Shown here: positions 49,040 to 59,460 of the stretch, piece after piece
Position numbering within the stretch: position 1 is the stretch's first letter
How the letters are laid out: every line of letters begins with the position of its first letter
From: Flectonema sp. DT1601
Lineage: Eukaryota; Euglenozoa; Diplonemea; Diplonemida; Diplonemidae
Length of the DNA stretch: 64,000 bases
Assembly: GCA_964019425.1 (NCBI GenBank)
Contig: OZ025784.1
Location: 496,001 to 560,000, forward strand
Direction of reading: 5' to 3'
Position numbers and translations under genes: made by a program
Notes under the pieces: generated by a model
Told to the model about the DNA's origin: nothing
Seen by the model: the letters and a program-made list of their open reading frames with translations, nothing else
Databases searched by the model: none

Positions 49040-52000
49040 TTAACTACGTTCGCTTTGCTCTCGAAAGACTGTACAATGAGTTTGGTGTGATCTTAAGCCT
49101 CGTAAATTAAATTGTCTTCCGGCCTGAGATTCCGTGGCACCACACGCAGTACAGATGAATAATCCCAAACAACTCAAACAAACATCATAATCACAGTCTT
49201 TTTGTCTACATTGGAATGCAAGATTATAAGTGGTTTGTGGCATGTTGCGATCACAGATATTACAGTACATATTACTACTTACCTTCGCAAATTTCAGGTT
49301 GTGTCTTGCTGGACATAAGTGGAGCTCTTCTTTAAAGATTAGAATGTCTGAATCTTCTAATAAATTAATAAGTACATCCACAACTAGCTCTTCATCAATC
49401 GTATTAGAACTTGAGGAAGTAGTTGAGGAAGATGAATCGGAAGAGGTCACAGATACGGTTTCTGAGGTTAAATCTGAGCAACTTGACATTGTTGTGGCTG
49501 CTTTCATTTTGATCTCATCGAAGTACCAGTAATGCAACAGTTCGTAAACATCATAATTAACGTTGTCGAAGGTTAAAAGGTTCATAGTGGCACCCGCTTT
49601 CGATAGAAGAGTATCAGCGTCGACAAAATTAGGACACATTTTCGCTAATTCAGGTACTATTAAATTCATGAAAGCCTCATAATTCCATTGCGACATAGTA
49701 AATATGGTGCATTGTTTTCCGTGACTTCTCGGTAAAATTGGCATATAGTGCTCAGAAGTAGTATGGTACGCCATTACACCGATCGTACCCCAAAAATATG
49801 TATCTTGTGTACTGGCTGGGGAAATCCATCGTAAACTTTTTTCCTGCACGCTATTAATAGTGATTAGTATTAAAGAACAACCCATTTCATCTAAGAAAGC
49901 TTGAATATACACATGATCTGTATATGTATTACTGTCAAGTACATCTTCTGTGAATTTTTCATAATCTGTGTCTACAAAACTTTGGTATTGCGCCTTCTTT
50001 AAAGTCAGTCTACGATGTATAACTCTACGTACCCATTCAGCGTTTATGACTCCATTTTGACAAATTATTAGTGCCATAGATTCAAAGAAACAATTACCTG
50101 CTGTGTTTACCGAGGGTATTGTTAAGTCCCAGTCCATAGTTTCTAGTAGAGTTTTCATATCCCGAAACGTAAAATAAGAAACCAACTCGTCCAAATGTCC
50201 CAGATTCACCTTGGCATCCGAATTGGTAGGGGATGACAATTTTTGAACTAGGACAGCTGTTCTGTCGGTTTCAATTTCATCTTTTTCGATGGGCGGGTAC
50301 GTTATATAGTTTCTTTCACCAGTCGGGTAGTAATAATCTTTCTTCAAGCCTTCAAGGATCCGGTAGAAAAGATTGATGCATCTTTTATTGACAAAAGGAT
50401 ATTCTTCATAGAATTCGTCACAAAATTCCTTGTAGCCGGTTGATATGTGATGCTTTTTAAATTTTCTAGTAATCATCCGATAAATTATCCATTCAAACTC
50501 TATTAGTAGGTCAGAGAGGTTGTTACAAATCATGCTGGCTCTATACATCGCTCCTTTAACTATACCTTTGGGTATGGAATCAGGCATCGTGGAGTCTGCA
50601 TGCACGTACTGTAAAGGTTTGAAGTTCCACTCTTTCCGATGAACGGAGAGACGAATAAATTTCTTTTTCACTTTCACTTCTTCCCTTGCAATGTCTTCCT
50701 CGACCCGTATCCGTGCACCAAGAAACACCACATCATTACTATCTAGGGAGGTATCTTTGTAGTCCATGCCGTACATCTTTTGCGGCGGTGGTTTTGTCCC
50801 CCAGCATAAAAAATCATCAATATATCTTACTGTTAAAGTATGTGACTTCGCAATTTCCAGAGTTGACTGTTCTATAAATTTCTTCTCAACTGCATAACAA
50901 TACAAGTTAGCTAGAAGCGGGGAGGCATTACCACCCATGGGTATCCCTTTCGTTTGACGGTAGCATTGATGACTACCAATCGGTTGGATTAAAGAATAGT
51001 CGATACACATGTCAATTAGTTTACCAATCATTTCGGAAGTGTATTCCTTTGTGTTTGCATCAACTCCGTCTGTGAAAAAGAAAGTCTTGGACTTTCCACG
51101 TGCTCTGCTATTTCGTGCAATATGTTTCTTACCGGAAAATCTAAAAGCTTCATCTACTGCTTCTTTGCAATTTCGTTTAAGTACCTTATGCTTCAGGTTG
51201 CTGTACATGGTGGTGAAGTCATAAGTTTTGGGTTCAGCGTATTTTAAAAATTCAGGGTAGTTGGATTTAATCCGTTGTATTACCTCATCTACTGAGTCAA
51301 CAATAAAATATTTTCTAACACCAGTCTTTACATATTCCATATGGTCCTTTGATTTTAGTGTGAGCAGTATTAACTTAATAATTCCAGTAAGTTCTTGTTG
51401 AGCGTGTGTCATTACATTGGATCGAAAAACTCTCTCTCTTGTATTGGTCACCTTCTTTGATTCGTCAGTCTCTTTGTCAGGTTCATTCGTTTCCTCAATC
51501 AAAGTTTCACAGTTGACAGAAGTACCTGCAATCCATCTAAGGCGGATGTCTGGGATCTTATGCAGTTTAAAAATCCCATATAAGTACGGCACTGCGCCAG
51601 TGATTTTTGGAAATTTGAGTTCCTTATTTGTTTTCATTAACCCGTCTGTTAATACATTTTCTACTTGTTCGTAACTTTCCATTTCATTTTTCAATAGCTC
51701 ACAATAATAAGCTTTGCACATTACTGCGCAATCATGTCTTGCTTTATCCACTGGGAGGAATAGGACATGTTTTTTTAGGTCCTTTAATTCTCTCATACAC
51801 TTTGCTAAAGTTGCATCGTTGGGTAAGGGTTTTAATTGTATTTGTGAAGTGAATTCTTCCTTCAGCCATCTATTTAAGACTTCGGCGTTTGCTTCTCTGT
51901 CGCTTTTAGTTGTCCCAATCATGAATCTCGTTACTTTTTCGGTAAATCTATCAGCTGCTTCATGAAGTTCTTGTGTCATCTCATGTTGTGAACAGTGAAT

Positions 52001-53326
52001 ACGGTAAAGCATTCCTAACTTTAGTACCTCTTTTAGTTGATCACTACATTTCAAAGAAGAACAATGTCCTGCAACATGTTTGGTATTACAATTATCTTCT
52101 TTGTATTGATAACAAGGACATTGTTTATCATTTAGTGGAGGTGACTTTTCTAACTCAATCGTATTTGTGTTAAATATTTTCGATCCTAAAGTTCTGCTGA
52201 GTCCATAGGATGTTTTGGTAGGTAAACCAGAGGGTAGTAACTTCTTATACTTTTCTTTTATGAATACTGCATTAAAGTCCATTTTCTTCACACAAGGGTG
52301 CAGCATCTTCAGACAAAACCAGTGGCAATCAACCACACGATTCTTTTTTCTTTCTCTTTTAATTTTAAGAGCCTCGTTGAGTGCTACAATGATTGCTTGC
52401 ATTTTATTATTTTCTTTCACTTCGTGACTTGCAAATCTTCGGATCCAGTGAAACATTCGTGAAATTCTTGTGAAAGACCAGTCTTTAATAACTTCAACAT
52501 TAAGTGCTTCAAGATTGCATAAATGCTGTAGTTGTTTCCTTAAGCCATAGAATAGGCGAAACTTTGGGTTCGGTCCGACATCAGTGATGATCACTCGACC
52601 ATTATTTATTTTCGTCCAATTTGAAGGGGGTTCGTTAGTATTCTTTTTCCGTCTTCTTCTTTTTATCTTTTCCGTCGGGACTTTCGTTCGTGTGGATGCT
52701 TTTTTGTTATTTTGTACTTTCTTCTTTCCCAGTATATTATAATGCGGTTTGAAATGACTGATCCAAAACCTCTCGGCTGGGTCAGCCATATTACGGAATA
52801 GGAAACTGTTGTTTTTCAGGAAGTCGGGTTCATTAATTACTTCCAGTGTCACTGGGAATAATGGATATTTTCTCTTACGTATGAATTTGTATAATGGTTG
52901 AGTACATTTCCCCTGTACTGAGCGATTGCTCCAGTGTTGTTTTTCTCGATCTCTCGCAGTTTTATAAGTTTGACCAACATAACGGATATGTCCTCTCTCA
53001 CACAATAAACCATAAATTACACCTTTACAATCTTGAGGCTGTGCTTCAAAAGAGAGTCCACGTTGTTGGCGTGCTGTCCTTAACTTCTTTGAATAGTTCT
53101 GTTCAAACTTTCGTCTTGCTTCTTTTAATGAAACTTCGTACTGATCATCTCTACGTTGGTTCTTTTCTAAGATCTTCCGGTCTTTAAATGCAACAGTGTG
53201 AACAGAACTTTCATCTTTGGCTCTGCGAACTACTGATTTGGCAATTCCAAACGGTATATGGTCAAGAGCTAAAGATAATTGGGATTTGGGAGGTGAAGTA
53301 TTTTGGGATAAATTATAATTTTGCAT
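49040..53326 (-). CDS. Penelope-like polyprotein: GIY-YIG, reverse transcriptase, OTU-like, Cys/His cluster
   Basis: 1428 aa. GIY-YIG nuclease at about 101-200 (GVIYGLLCERGHIRYVGQT, catalytic-type Arg in TARDREKQH, Glu in ADPAERFWI, Asn in HYNILG), N-terminal to the RT rather than in the more common C-terminal position. A Cys/His cluster at about 400-425 (QCPCYQYKEDNCNTKHVAGH). Reverse transcriptase at about 560-900: motif A YDFTTMYSNLKHKVL, motif B KGIPMGGNASPLLANLY, catalytic VRYIDDFLCWG (about 834-838). An OTU-type cysteine-protease-like region at about 1070-1200 has Cys in TAGNCFFESMAL and His in SEHYMPILPRS. A Ser-rich linker precedes a C-terminal Cys/His cluster at about 1338-1397 (CPARHNLKF, CNICDRN, CRQKDCDYDVCLSC) resembling DC1/ZZ fingers. 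Such proteins copy element RNA into DNA at a nicked target. Confidence 0.88.
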   Translation of the reverse strand: MQNYNLSQNTSPPKSQLSLALDHIPFGIAKSVVRRAKDESSVHTVAFKDRKILEKNQRRDDQYEVSLKEARRKFEQNYSKKLRTARQQRGLSFEAQPQDCKGVIYGLLCERGHIRYVGQTYKTARDREKQHWSNRSVQGKCTQPLYKFIRKRKYPLFPVTLEVINEPDFLKNNSFLFRNMADPAERFWISHFKPHYNILGKKKVQNNKKASTRTKVPTEKIKRRRRKKNTNEPPSNWTKINNGRVIITDVGPNPKFRLFYGLRKQLQHLCNLEALNVEVIKDWSFTRISRMFHWIRRFASHEVKENNKMQAIIVALNEALKIKRERKKNRVVDCHWFCLKMLHPCVKKMDFNAVFIKEKYKKLLPSGLPTKTSYGLSRTLGSKIFNTNTIELEKSPPLNDKQCPCYQYKEDNCNTKHVAGHCSSLKCSDQLKEVLKLGMLYRIHCSQHEMTQELHEAADRFTEKVTRFMIGTTKSDREANAEVLNRWLKEEFTSQIQLKPLPNDATLAKCMRELKDLKKHVLFLPVDKARHDCAVMCKAYYCELLKNEMESYEQVENVLTDGLMKTNKELKFPKITGAVPYLYGIFKLHKIPDIRLRWIAGTSVNCETLIEETNEPDKETDESKKVTNTRERVFRSNVMTHAQQELTGIIKLILLTLKSKDHMEYVKTGVRKYFIVDSVDEVIQRIKSNYPEFLKYAEPKTYDFTTMYSNLKHKVLKRNCKEAVDEAFRFSGKKHIARNSRARGKSKTFFFTDGVDANTKEYTSEMIGKLIDMCIDYSLIQPIGSHQCYRQTKGIPMGGNASPLLANLYCYAVEKKFIEQSTLEIAKSHTLTVRYIDDFLCWGTKPPPQKMYGMDYKDTSLDSNDVVFLGARIRVEEDIAREEVKVKKKFIRLSVHRKEWNFKPLQYVHADSTMPDSIPKGIVKGAMYRASMICNNLSDLLIEFEWIIYRMITRKFKKHHISTGYKEFCDEFYEEYPFVNKRCINLFYRILEGLKKDYYYPTGERNYITYPPIEKDEIETDRTAVLVQKLSSPTNSDAKVNLGHLDELVSYFTFRDMKTLLETMDWDLTIPSVNTAGNCFFESMALIICQNGVINAEWVRRVIHRRLTLKKAQYQSFVDTDYEKFTEDVLDSNTYTDHVYIQAFLDEMGCSLILITINSVQEKSLRWISPASTQDTYFWGTIGVMAYHTTSEHYMPILPRSHGKQCTIFTMSQWNYEAFMNLIVPELAKMCPNFVDADTLLSKAGATMNLLTFDNVNYDVYELLHYWYFDEIKMKAATTMSSCSDLTSETVSVTSSDSSSSTTSSSSNTIDEELVVDVLINLLEDSDILIFKEELHLCPARHNLKFAKVSSNMYCNICDRNMPQTTYNLAFQCRQKDCDYDVCLSCLGLFICTACGATESQAGRQFNLRGLRSHQTHCTVFREQSERS

Positions 53327-54343
53327 GAGTGTTATTAATAAAGGTAACTGTTAACTCTAAAATAGTTAACTATTTTTTTGGGAAGCTTGACCCTAAAACT
53401 GCTTTTTTAAGAAAATAAAAATAGTAAAAATTAAATAAAAATAATGAAAAGAGATTAAAGCTTTCTCAAGAAGGCTAAGGAAATGAAAGGGAAAAAGGTT
53501 GTCAGGGGATTATTGAAAGCAGGGGATGAAGGTCGGGTCAGGGCTACTTCCCAGCCACAAAACCTTCATCCTAAAACCCCTGCAGCACTTGATGACTGCT
53601 CCTCATCTAATATGGGATCTAACCTACTAGTCCGCAGACGACTACCCTACTGACGGTGTTCCTATTAGTCAGTCAATAGTGTCCATCTACGACAGCGGGT
53701 CATCAAATACACAAGATAATAGAAAGAGAAAGAAAAGAGAGAATTGACTAACCCTGTACTGAACAACCATCTCAGAACGGAAGACGGTTGTTGACAATAA
53801 ATATTTATTGAACATTTTAAAAAAATAAAAAAATAAAGAAGTAAACTTAAACTTAATCTTCGTTGAAGATCTCGAAATTAATTCGTACTCATATCTCTGA
53901 ATAAGGTACATAATATTATGTGTCCCAAATTCCAATTAAAATTCATAGTAATTCATCATGGCGGTACATTTGTACTCCGAATCAGCCAAATTATTCAGTA
54001 CCAATTGGTACTTAGGACTAAGTATACAGCTTTGAATTGTATATACTCTTCTTAGCTGCAACTGCCTCTAAATAAACATTTAAAATCAACCAAATTATTA
54101 TTGAAAAACACAGTAGAAACGATTATAACTTTAAAACAAATTTCTTCCAAACAAACGAACGATAACCAACCGAAGATACGCCCTTAAAGAAACAGGTAAC
54201 AAAAGCTACCGTTTAGTTCAAATCCTCACACTTTATGGAGGGATGAGGCGTATAATAAAATATGAAATACAAATCCATGCAATTCATTTATTTTGATACA
54301 TACTCCACACGAAGGCATGATTGTCCTCCGGGTATATGTATAA
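53327..54343 (-). other. Leader region of the Penelope-like element
   Basis: About 1 kb between the 5' repeat and the ORF. It holds a 10-bp-stem hairpin (GGATGAAGGT 53524-53533 with ACCTTCATCC 53562-53571). Next to it is a domain closed by TTGATGAC (53589-53596) and GTCATCAA (53699-53706), with internal small hairpins TAGTC/GACTA and CTATT/AATAG. The rest is AT-rich, with no supported ORF. Confidence 0.55.
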
Positions 54344-54656
54344 GGGGGGTAACTTGATACTAATATTAAATGGAAAGCAACTTGAAACTGGCAAAAACGA
54401 GAATAGGGTTCGGCCAAACCTGGTTGCAATATAAGAAATCAACAGTTGGTATCGATAGAAAATCCCATATGTGCTGTCGAATATGGGGATTCGGGGGCCA
54501 CGTACTACAGGTTGAGCACCCCATGCCCTGTAGCCCGTTACAGCTTAAAATAGTATTCCTTCACACTTCAAAGGTAAATAAATATTAAAGGAAAATTAAA
54601 AAAAGAAAACTATTTTTGCAAAAATAATAAAAGAAATAAAGAATAAAAATAAAATA
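54344..54656 (-). repeat. 5' terminal direct repeat of the Penelope-like element
   Basis: Apparently identical to 48658-48970 (constant offset of 5686 through the whole length). Its identity with the other copy is the main reason for treating the element as recent. Confidence 0.85.
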
Positions 54657-55430
54657 AAGGGGGGGGAAAAAGGTGGGAAATTGGAAAACGAATAAAAACA
54701 TAAACAATAACAAACGGATTTTTTTTTTTTTTTTTTTCCTGCTTTCTCATCCGAGACAGAATTCTCCCAAAGCCAAGGACACACTCCCAATGATAGCACA
54801 AAGGGGGTTTTTATTTCCGGGGAAATAAACGTCTTTCGGAATGCATCACAATTTATAAAATAAAAGTCTTTGTCGGCATGCCAACCGACTTGTATCCGCA
54901 GTATAAGAATTGAGGTGCTATAATTTTCAATCGTCTTTTGACTACATAAAAGCAGAATACATAAACCTCAACATAAAGGTTTCCTTTCTGCACAATCTCT
55001 CAATATTGCACTCTTTCACATTATTCAAATACCCCTCACGTTGTATCACACACAAACAAGAGACAGTCGCTCTTGCTGACTGATAATTAGCTGCCTAGTG
55101 TGAAAAATGATTAGGAAAAAAACGACACATACTGGGATAATATTTGTTTTTTGAGCGGAGGGGGAAAAATGAAAGGAAAGAATTTTTTTTTTTTTTTTTT
55201 TTTTTGTAATTTTTTTTTTTTCCACATTAACTTGAGCGACGAAGACGCGAAACACATGAGTGTCTTCAAAGAAACACTCAATCGGAAGTTACTGTTTACT
55301 TTACTTTCTAATAATTAAATTATTCTGTCACGCAACTGACCTTCGATATACTCTCTTACTTCTTCTTTTGAGAGCCGCTAAAAAATTACATGAGTCCGAA
55401 GTGACAATCCAACATGCTATTTATTCCTCA
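54657..55430. other. Intergenic, 0.77 kb
   Basis: Spacer between the retroelement and the single-pass membrane protein gene. It contains G, T and A runs (54659-54667, 54720-54737, 55182-55220). No supported gene. Confidence 0.55.
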
Positions 55431-56117
55431 TTATCGTCTCACATGTCTGATGGCACTTGGGTACGAAAACTGTGCTGGTGTTCCACCAGGCGAGTAGACA
55501 TCACTTCTATGCATTTGATTAAACGACGGGTACTGCGGTTGTGACGAAGCTCCAAAATTAAGAAATTTTGGAGGAGAGCAATGATGTTGAATTGAATAGT
55601 ATTCAACAGGCCGGATACCACTTTCAACAATTTGACGAGGCTGGGAGGTGGCTCGGGGACCTGGAGAACGAGGCTGTTGGTTGGAACCTCTTATGATGAG
55701 GAATCGTATCCATTTGTCAAATATTGATTTGTAAACAGGAAGCTTATTATCATTTACTAATCTCAACGCCTTACTAATTACTTGATTTCTCATCCATCTC
55801 GCATTACTCGGCTGCTCTAACTGCGGCAATGGAGGAGGACTACCGTACTTAGGACTTGATTGATAGTCATCGTATCCAATACTCACCTCTTGTTTCCTTG
55901 TTTGTTGATGGACTAATGCATTCTGAGCTTCCTTCTTCTTTTTCACTAATGAGTCCCGTTCTAATTTCCAAAGTTCTTTCTCAGCTTCAAGCTCCTCAAT
56001 AGCATCTGAAGCATTTTTTATTTTATCCAATTGAGTTAGGAATAACAACAAGGCTACTACTGCGATGATGAAGAACCCAACGGACATGGCGACCAGACTA
56101 ATCATAGTCCCATCCAT
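55431..56117 (-). CDS. Single-pass membrane protein with coiled coil and Pro-rich tail
   Basis: 228 aa. A membrane helix at about 6-28 (ISLVAMSVGFFIIAVVALLL) has a very short N-terminal side. A coiled coil follows at 30-70 (IEELEAEKELWKLERDSL), then a basic linker, a helical block (RWMRNQVISKALRLVNDNKL, about 107-145) and a disordered Pro/Gln/Ser tail (SPGPRATSQPRQ, PPLPQLEQP). No family recognised. The first 56 codons and the leader are duplicated upstream at 56422-56607. It is the most upstream well-supported host gene of the minus-strand array. Confidence 0.65.
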   Translation of the reverse strand: MDGTMISLVAMSVGFFIIAVVALLLFLTQLDKIKNASDAIEELEAEKELWKLERDSLVKKKKEAQNALVHQQTRKQEVSIGYDDYQSSPKYGSPPPLPQLEQPSNARWMRNQVISKALRLVNDNKLPVYKSIFDKWIRFLIIRGSNQQPRSPGPRATSQPRQIVESGIRPVEYYSIQHHCSPPKFLNFGASSQPQYPSFNQMHRSDVYSPGGTPAQFSYPSAIRHVRR

Positions 56118-56367
56118 CGTATCATGGGAGGGGGGGGCGTTGAAGAATCGATGGGGGACTCTGAGTGAAGCGAAAGTATAAGTTAAAAACGTGAAAACAA
56201 ACGTATTCTCTTTTCTAATTCCGAGAAACTGTCGTGAATCCCCACGAACACAACTTCGGATTACAATCAGAGGCTAGGTACCGAAAGCCTAACTGTGGTC
56301 AACAGTTTTAACTATTATGTTGTAAATAAGACGTATCTTCTTATCAAATGACAATACAATGAAGGGA

Positions 56368-56607
56368 TCACCTATCGTAAAGAAGAGGTCTTCTACTACT
56401 GCTATGAAGCCTTCTAAGTAGTGAGTCCCGTTCTAATTTCCAAAGTTCTTTCTCAGCTTCAAGCTCCTCAATAGCATCTGAAGCATTTTTTATTTTATCC
56501 AATTGAGTTAGGAATAACAACAAGGCTACTACTGCGATGATGAAGAACCCAACGGACATGGCGACCAAACTAATCATAGTCCCATCCATCGTATCATGGG
56601 AGGGGGG
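56368..56607 (-). pseudogene. Truncated duplicate of the single-pass membrane protein gene
   Basis: 56422-56607 repeats 55950-56137 (leader, membrane helix, start of the coiled coil) with one visible substitution plus a different G-run length. After ERDSL the frame leaves the duplication and ends 16 residues later (LRRLHSSSRRPLLYDR). It is a recent partial duplication. It could still make a 73-aa membrane peptide, but it is more likely a dead 5' fragment. Confidence 0.7.
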
Positions 56608-56684
56608 TTAACTGTTTGATTTTGTACGTAAAATACAACTGTATTGCATCATAAAACAACTAAATATGATGCTTGGCCACCAAC

Positions 56685-56940
56685 CTAATCATAATCCTGC
56701 GATGGAATAGGTGTTTTGAAAAGACTGAAAGATGAATTCTGATCGGTAATCCAACCTTTTATACGACTAGACGCATTCAAAGTAAGCATACCTTCACCTG
56801 AGTGGGGGTGATAGTATAATAAGACCTGAGTGGGGGTGAAATCAACTAATAAAACAGCGGGAATCCTGTCATACCACTCAACAAAACTTCTGAAAGGACT
56901 GCGTTCCGACGTAAGGAACAAATAACAACATGGTGAAGCG
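56685..56940 (-). CDS. Coding-like segment, possible terminal exon
   Basis: The minus frame reads CYLFLTSERSPFRSFVEWYD, then VDFTPTQVLLYYHPHSGEGM and ends SLFKTPIPSQDYD with a stop. Residue use is protein-like, unlike nearby homopolymer frames. No ATG is in frame. An A-rich AG (AAAAAAAAAG) lies just upstream and would resemble the cis-intron acceptors of this window. A 15-bp direct repeat (CCTGAGTGGGGGTGA) lies inside. It may belong with 57252-57393, but I could not make the phases fit, so this stays tentative. Confidence 0.3.
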
Positions 56941-57251
56941 CTTTTTTTTTAAATTTTTTTTTATTTCTTAAAAAACTTTATTATTTGTTCTATCTTTTCA
57001 AGGCTTTGATGGAGAAAAAAAAAGGGGAGGAAAAAGCCTTTCGCGCACACCCGTTTCGTACGTGTTTGTTTTTTTTTTTTTTGTTTTTTTTTTGGTTGTT
57101 CGTTCGATGAGTTTTCTTGATGTTCTTTTCTGAGAAAAAAAAAAGAAGAAATAGGAAAAAGAATGTGAGTAGTGACGCTTTTCAATCAACTCGGAGGGCG
57201 ACATACTCACACACGTAAACCGACAGTAACAAGAACAGGAAAAAAATAATT

Positions 57252-57393
57252 ACCTAATATTTCTTGAACATCAGGCAAACAAAACGTAATAGTAACTATG
57301 TGCTTGTAGTCGTCAAATAATAGCCAGTATTTTTCACTCAAGAAGACTCTTGCCTCCAATGTCACATAATAAATTTCTCTTCACTATTCTCTA
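57252..57393 (-). CDS. Coding-like segment, possible internal exon
   Basis: The minus frame reads YVTLEARVFLSEKYWLLFDD then YKHIVTITFCLPDVQEIL, followed by a donor-like TTAG/GTAATT. It is open from an upstream in-frame stop. An ATG-led stretch (MSIRLLSPLL, about 57493-57524) before a GTGAGT site might be a first exon. No full gene could be assembled. Confidence 0.25.
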
Positions 57394-57534
57394 ATTCTGA
57401 CTTAGTCAAAATTATCAGTTAATCAATTAGTTTTCTTCCACAAAAGTGGAGTGAGAGTCAATCACAGTAGTTATTTGACCCAACGTTGCTGTAAACTCAC
57501 AGCAACAGAGGACTCAGCAACCGAATGGACATTT

Positions 57535-57645
57535 TTTATTTATTTATTTATTTACGAAGCCTAGGAAGCCAAAAGCCAGGAAAAGCTCACAGAGTAACAG
57601 TTATATCGCTACCAGCAACCGTGAGACTCTCACAGACATTAACTT
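57535..57645 (-). repeat. SINE-like repeat, copy B
   Basis: Nearly identical to 6241-6355 including the (TAAA)n tail and GTGAGAGTCTCAC core. The two copies share over 100 bp with about one or two differences, so they spread recently. Confidence 0.6.
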
Positions 57646-59392
57646 TTTTTAAGTAAAAAAAAAAAAAAAGAATTTTACAAAAAAACAAATAAAAATACAA
57701 ACAAATGTTTCTTTCTTGTTAGTAAGATAATGTTTTTTTTTCTTTGTGTCACAATTTAGTCTAATACTACTCTTGTGCAGAATGATTAAAAGCTGCCAAT
57801 TAAAAAAAAGAACATGACAAAAAAAAAAAAAAACCTTCCTATGCTGATATAGACAGAGGGAACTAACCCCCTGCTTGGGAAAAAAAGAATGCAAAAAAAA
57901 AGAACTTTTGATTTGATTTGATTGAGAAGTTAAGTAAAAAAAAAAAAAAAAAAAAAAATACGTAATAATTTTTGACTAGTGTTGTTGTCCGGATACAAGT
58001 ACAAAAAAAGAGGAAAAAAAAAAAAGAGCAACAGCAACTTTGAATTTTTTTCTTCCATGTGAGGCTCACAAAGAAGAGGAGAGAGAAAAACGAGCATCAA
58101 ATACCTAATTATCTATTTCCGTTGTCGTTGACAAGAGACGCGTTGACTGATACGTGACTATTTGATACAACATATGACAGTAATACTCTGATTATATTAT
58201 AAAAAATACAATACAATCAGACTCTCCAGTGATTCAGATGCACAAAAAAAAACGACAATACATAAAATTGTATTAAAAAAAAACAATAACAGATAATATC
58301 GTGAGAAAGAAGCGTTTACGTAAAAAAAAACAGGGTACCTAAGGCAATCACGTTTAGACCGACGCCGGAAGTTTTGTTCACAAGACTAATAGAGGGGTAT
58401 TTCTGATTTTCCCTTTTTTTAAATTCTGTTCGCCTCAATGCCAGAGACGACAATTTTAACAAAAAGCAGTAAAATGGCTTCTGTAAAAGAGAGAGAGAAC
58501 CTCCGCCCAAGTCGTCGAGTGAAGTCGGTAACAAGAAAGGCAACCATACAACCAAAAGACACAAGCACTAACTGTAAATAATGCATCCCATACAGCTTCT
58601 AACAGAAAGCTGTGGTAGTGATTTGGTAGTAATATTTTGTTTGAAAAAAAAATAAAGATTTTAAAAAAAATAGCACTTAATAATAAAAAATAATTTTTAA
58701 AAAAAATTGAAATACTTTCACCCAATTCAATTAATCGGGTTGCTGTAATACGTGAGTACAGATATGGTGTGAAGTTCGAAGGAGAAGCCGTGAACTCACT
58801 TCACAACATCTGTGCAGCGACGGGTTTTGCCTGATAACAAAAACAACCTCTGATCACAACTACCTTGTGTACAGTCAAAGTGACTTGAATGCAGGTTTTT
58901 CGCGGCGAGGTTAGTTTCTTTACTTAAAGACAGTCCATCTTGTTTTGCTTGCTTCTTGTTTTGTTTTCTTAACTCGCAATAGAACTGTCTCTTTAACAAA
59001 ACAAAAACAAAAAAGAAGATTTATCTTATTAAAGAAAATGAAAATGAGGGTGGGGGAAAAAAAGGTTTTGATTTAGGTTTAAGGATAAAGCAGCTGGGGA
59101 CGGGAAGGAAGTGATGTAAAAAAGTCGTAATACTCTTACACTACAGAACATCAGCATTCCTTCCATTAGTAAGGTCGTCTCTCTATTTCAGGTGAGCAAA
59201 AGACAACTGGAGTAGGTATATAATAAATATAAAAAATAAATTTAAATAGGAAAAACAGGTTTGTTCAATAAGCAGTCTAATCTACACTAAATATAATATA
59301 AGTTACACGTTTGCAGAAAGCTGCAAGATTGTTATATGTGATATAGGTGATAAAGAGTGATATTTTTCCGAGGCCAGAGTCAAAACCTCTGG

Positions 59393-59460
59393 GGAAGCCC
59401 ACAGGTACCAGTAATTCGGTACAACCGTGAGACTCTCACAGGCGAGAAGAGACGTTGGCT
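59393..59460 (-). repeat. SINE-like repeat, diverged copy C
   Basis: The minus strand reads GCCAACGTCTCTTCTCGCCT then GTGAGAGTCTCACGGTTG, matching the core of copies A and B; the 3' part differs and no TAAA tail is seen. Confidence 0.5.

Larger units (their letters stand above)
48658..54656 (-). mobile_element. Penelope-like retroelement, apparently whole, about 6.0 kb
   Basis: A single 1428-aa ORF (49040-53326) lies between direct repeats of 313 bp (48658-48970 and 54344-54656). In gene direction the order is: 5' repeat, 1.0-kb leader with strong hairpins, ORF, 69-nt spacer, 3' repeat. GIY-YIG nuclease plus reverse transcriptase defines Penelope-like elements, and long direct terminal repeats are common in that group. 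The two repeats appear identical, so the insertion looks recent. It interrupts a gene-poor region between two minus-strand genes and has the same orientation as the host array. I could not identify a clear target-site duplication. Confidence 0.8.
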
